From IMG/VR virus record IMGVR_UViG_3300003635_000008, positions 1 through 39,864 of that record: a stretch of DNA of 39,864 nt; one strand, 5' to 3'. Of this stretch, positions 38,461 to 39,864 are shown piece after piece. The first letter of the stretch is position 1, and each line of letters begins with the position of its first letter. Below the pieces are notes generated by a model. That model had not been told where the DNA came from. It ran no database searches and saw nothing but the letters and a program-made list of their open reading frames with translations. The stretch is from a virus. The translations under genes and the position numbers were made by a program.

Positions 38461-39639
38461 ATGACAGATAGAGCGCAACCCGGCGCACAAGGTAGTACAC
38501 TTCGTAACGTCGAGGCTGGTGAGTCTGCTGGTTCCCTGAGCGATGGCTTTATCGTTCCGTCCAGCGACCCGACTCTCTCGGCACAGCGATACAACGACCT
38601 CGACGAAAACCAGTTCAACGAGTTCAACGCATCGTGGTCGAGCGGCAGTCTCGATGTAACAATCGACGCGGGTGAGGCATTCGTCAAAGGATGGCTCGCT
38701 CGTGACACGCAAACGACAGTCACGCTCGACAGTTTCACAAATGGGCAGACCGTCGTTGTCGCGTGGGACGCAGATGCCGTCTACGTCTACGATGATAGCA
38801 TTCACAGCAACCGGGAGGACGCCGACCGTGTAATCGTCACACGAGAGGCAGACCTCCCTACACTGGAAGTTCCGTATATCCCCATCTGGCGGTTCGATAC
38901 GGATGGCGATGGCGTTACTGATGCGTATGACATTCGTGAGTTCGGCCTGACCCAAGACGACTACTTGGGTCAGGTGTACGACGAGACGTTCCTGTTCGAG
39001 TCGTTCGACCGTTACCAAATCAGCGAGGGCGGTGACGGTATCGTGACGCGGGACGAGGGGAATCCCACCATCGAGATGCCGAGTGATGCGACGACGACGA
39101 ACTCGCATGGCGCTCTCGGGAAGCAGTACCCATCTGCGGTGATGCGTGGGTGGGCTGGACACAACGACAAGTTGGTTGCCCGGTTTCGGTTCGACGCCGA
39201 TTTCAACCCCGACCATCGTGCGTGGTTCGTCGTGGGTAACGACCCCAATTTCAGTGCCGGCGAGTACGGCGCACCCCACGCGGGCGTGTACCGCGATGCG
39301 GATGGCACGCTGTACTTCTCGCATCGGGCTGAAGGCGATACGGATGCGACGCAGGTTCAGTTCGGCGTGGACGATGACGGCGAGTTCTTGGCAAGCAACC
39401 GGACGAATCAGTACGTCATCATCGAGCATATCGTCAATCAACACTGGCGTGTCGAGATAGGGAACTCCAACCAAGCGTCGCCGTCGTACGAGGAGTACTT
39501 CGAGTATCCGAACATCGAGAATCAGTTCGACAGCGGCCCGTTTATCCTCGCCTCGAACGCAGATACGACTTCGTACACGACGTTCCGCATCAAGCAGTAC
39601 GACTGGAGCGTCGTTAGTAGCCACGAGCGATACCAATGA
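38461..39639 (+). CDS. Tail fibre with C-terminal lectin-like domain
   Basis: A 392-residue fibre. The N-terminus (about 1-130: SAQRYNDLDENQFNEFNAS, DVTIDAGEAFVKGWLARDTQTTVTL) is a baseplate-attachment type seen in archaeal and phage fibres. The C-terminal 190 residues (FESFDRYQISEGGDGIVTRDEGN..., LVARFRFDADFNPDHRAWFVVGN, YVIIEHIVNQHWRVEIGN) have the strand pattern of a concanavalin-like sandwich and should bind the cell surface. Codon use in that part becomes more GC-rich than upstream, suggesting exchange of host-range determinants. Its stop overlaps the next start. Confidence 0.7.
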   Translation: MTDRAQPGAQGSTLRNVEAGESAGSLSDGFIVPSSDPTLSAQRYNDLDENQFNEFNASWSSGSLDVTIDAGEAFVKGWLARDTQTTVTLDSFTNGQTVVVAWDADAVYVYDDSIHSNREDADRVIVTREADLPTLEVPYIPIWRFDTDGDGVTDAYDIREFGLTQDDYLGQVYDETFLFESFDRYQISEGGDGIVTRDEGNPTIEMPSDATTTNSHGALGKQYPSAVMRGWAGHNDKLVARFRFDADFNPDHRAWFVVGNDPNFSAGEYGAPHAGVYRDADGTLYFSHRAEGDTDATQVQFGVDDDGEFLASNRTNQYVIIEHIVNQHWRVEIGNSNQASPSYEEYFEYPNIENQFDSGPFILASNADTTSYTTFRIKQYDWSVVSSHERYQ

Positions 39640-39864
39640 AACTCAAATACGACTTCCCCTTCGGTCTGAAGACGACGGAACCGTTCTCGTCTGGCGTGAA
39701 AGAGTGGCTCGCAACGAGCGACTCTCCGCTGGCGGATGTGGAGTCGTCGGCAGTCACGCGGCGATACACCAACGGCGTCCTGATAGTGGAGATTCCGGGC
39801 GACGTAGATGAAGTAGTTCCGCAGGACTTCGACGGCCTCACCCAATCACTCAGCGACAGTACGG
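39636..39864 (+). CDS. Partial gene at the right edge
   Basis: Starts with an ATGA overlap on the fibre gene and is open to the window end (76 codons). The product begins MKLKYDFPFGLKTTEPFSSG. It continues the GC-rich codon style of the fibre C-terminus. It may be a fibre-module partner or chaperone; no family is recognised from the fragment. Confidence 0.55.
   Translation, partial: MKLKYDFPFGLKTTEPFSSGVKEWLATSDSPLADVESSAVTRRYTNGVLIVEIPGDVDEVVPQDFDGLTQSLSDST

Noticed and set aside
38422-39636. Leftward open frame of 404 codons opposite the fibre gene
   Set aside because: Antisense shadow; the plus frame has domains, overlaps and a promoter.

Overview
The window is a piece of a tailed haloarchaeal virus genome of myovirus type (contractile tail). 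The evidence is the strongly acidic proteome, haloarchaeal signals (TATA boxes about 27 bases upstream of leaderless ATGs, GGTGAT-type ribosome binding sites) and a complete head-tail-baseplate set that includes a tail sheath. It resembles the HF2/HRTV type of haloarchaeal myovirus, but that placement is from memory. No integrase, replication gene, lysis gene, tRNA or CRISPR array was seen.

Layout. (1) About 1-3230, minus strand: a dense array of very small genes. Ten of thirteen encode zinc-binding microproteins (paired CxxC or related motifs). They sit in short transcription units, each with its own TATA box. Units end in copies of a ~52-bp interrupted palindrome centred on CCCGGG. Many of these genes are only 30-55 codons. 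(2) About 3290-4390: GGGG/CCCC palindromes, a 200-bp array of CGATT-like pentamers, a tiny membrane protein and a possible PD-(D/E)XK nuclease. (3) About 4391-5007: regulatory region with several rightward promoters, a candidate small RNA bounded by a TATA box and an intrinsic-type terminator, and a structured leader. (4) 5008-39864, plus strand: a TFB-like protein, then packaging (small and large terminase), portal fused to a MuF-like domain, two acidic accessory genes, a free-standing HNH endonuclease in an AT-rich insertion, a large virion surface protein, a prohead protease/scaffold fusion, decoration protein, major capsid protein, connectors, sheath, tube, tail chaperone with a probable -1 frameshift, tape measure, baseplate hub, spike, tip, wedges (gp25-, J- and I-like) and tail fibre genes running off the right edge.

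How it fits together. The late genes form long operons with ATGA or TAATG overlaps. They are punctuated by promoters of a common form, CCGAAAG followed by TTTAWGTA. The TFB-like gene stands at the head of the late region, which suggests (inference) a virus-encoded initiation factor acting on these promoters. A read-through of the whole window found no GATC tetramer, and isoleucine and leucine codon choice follows this avoidance. That points to selection by a host restriction or methylation system.
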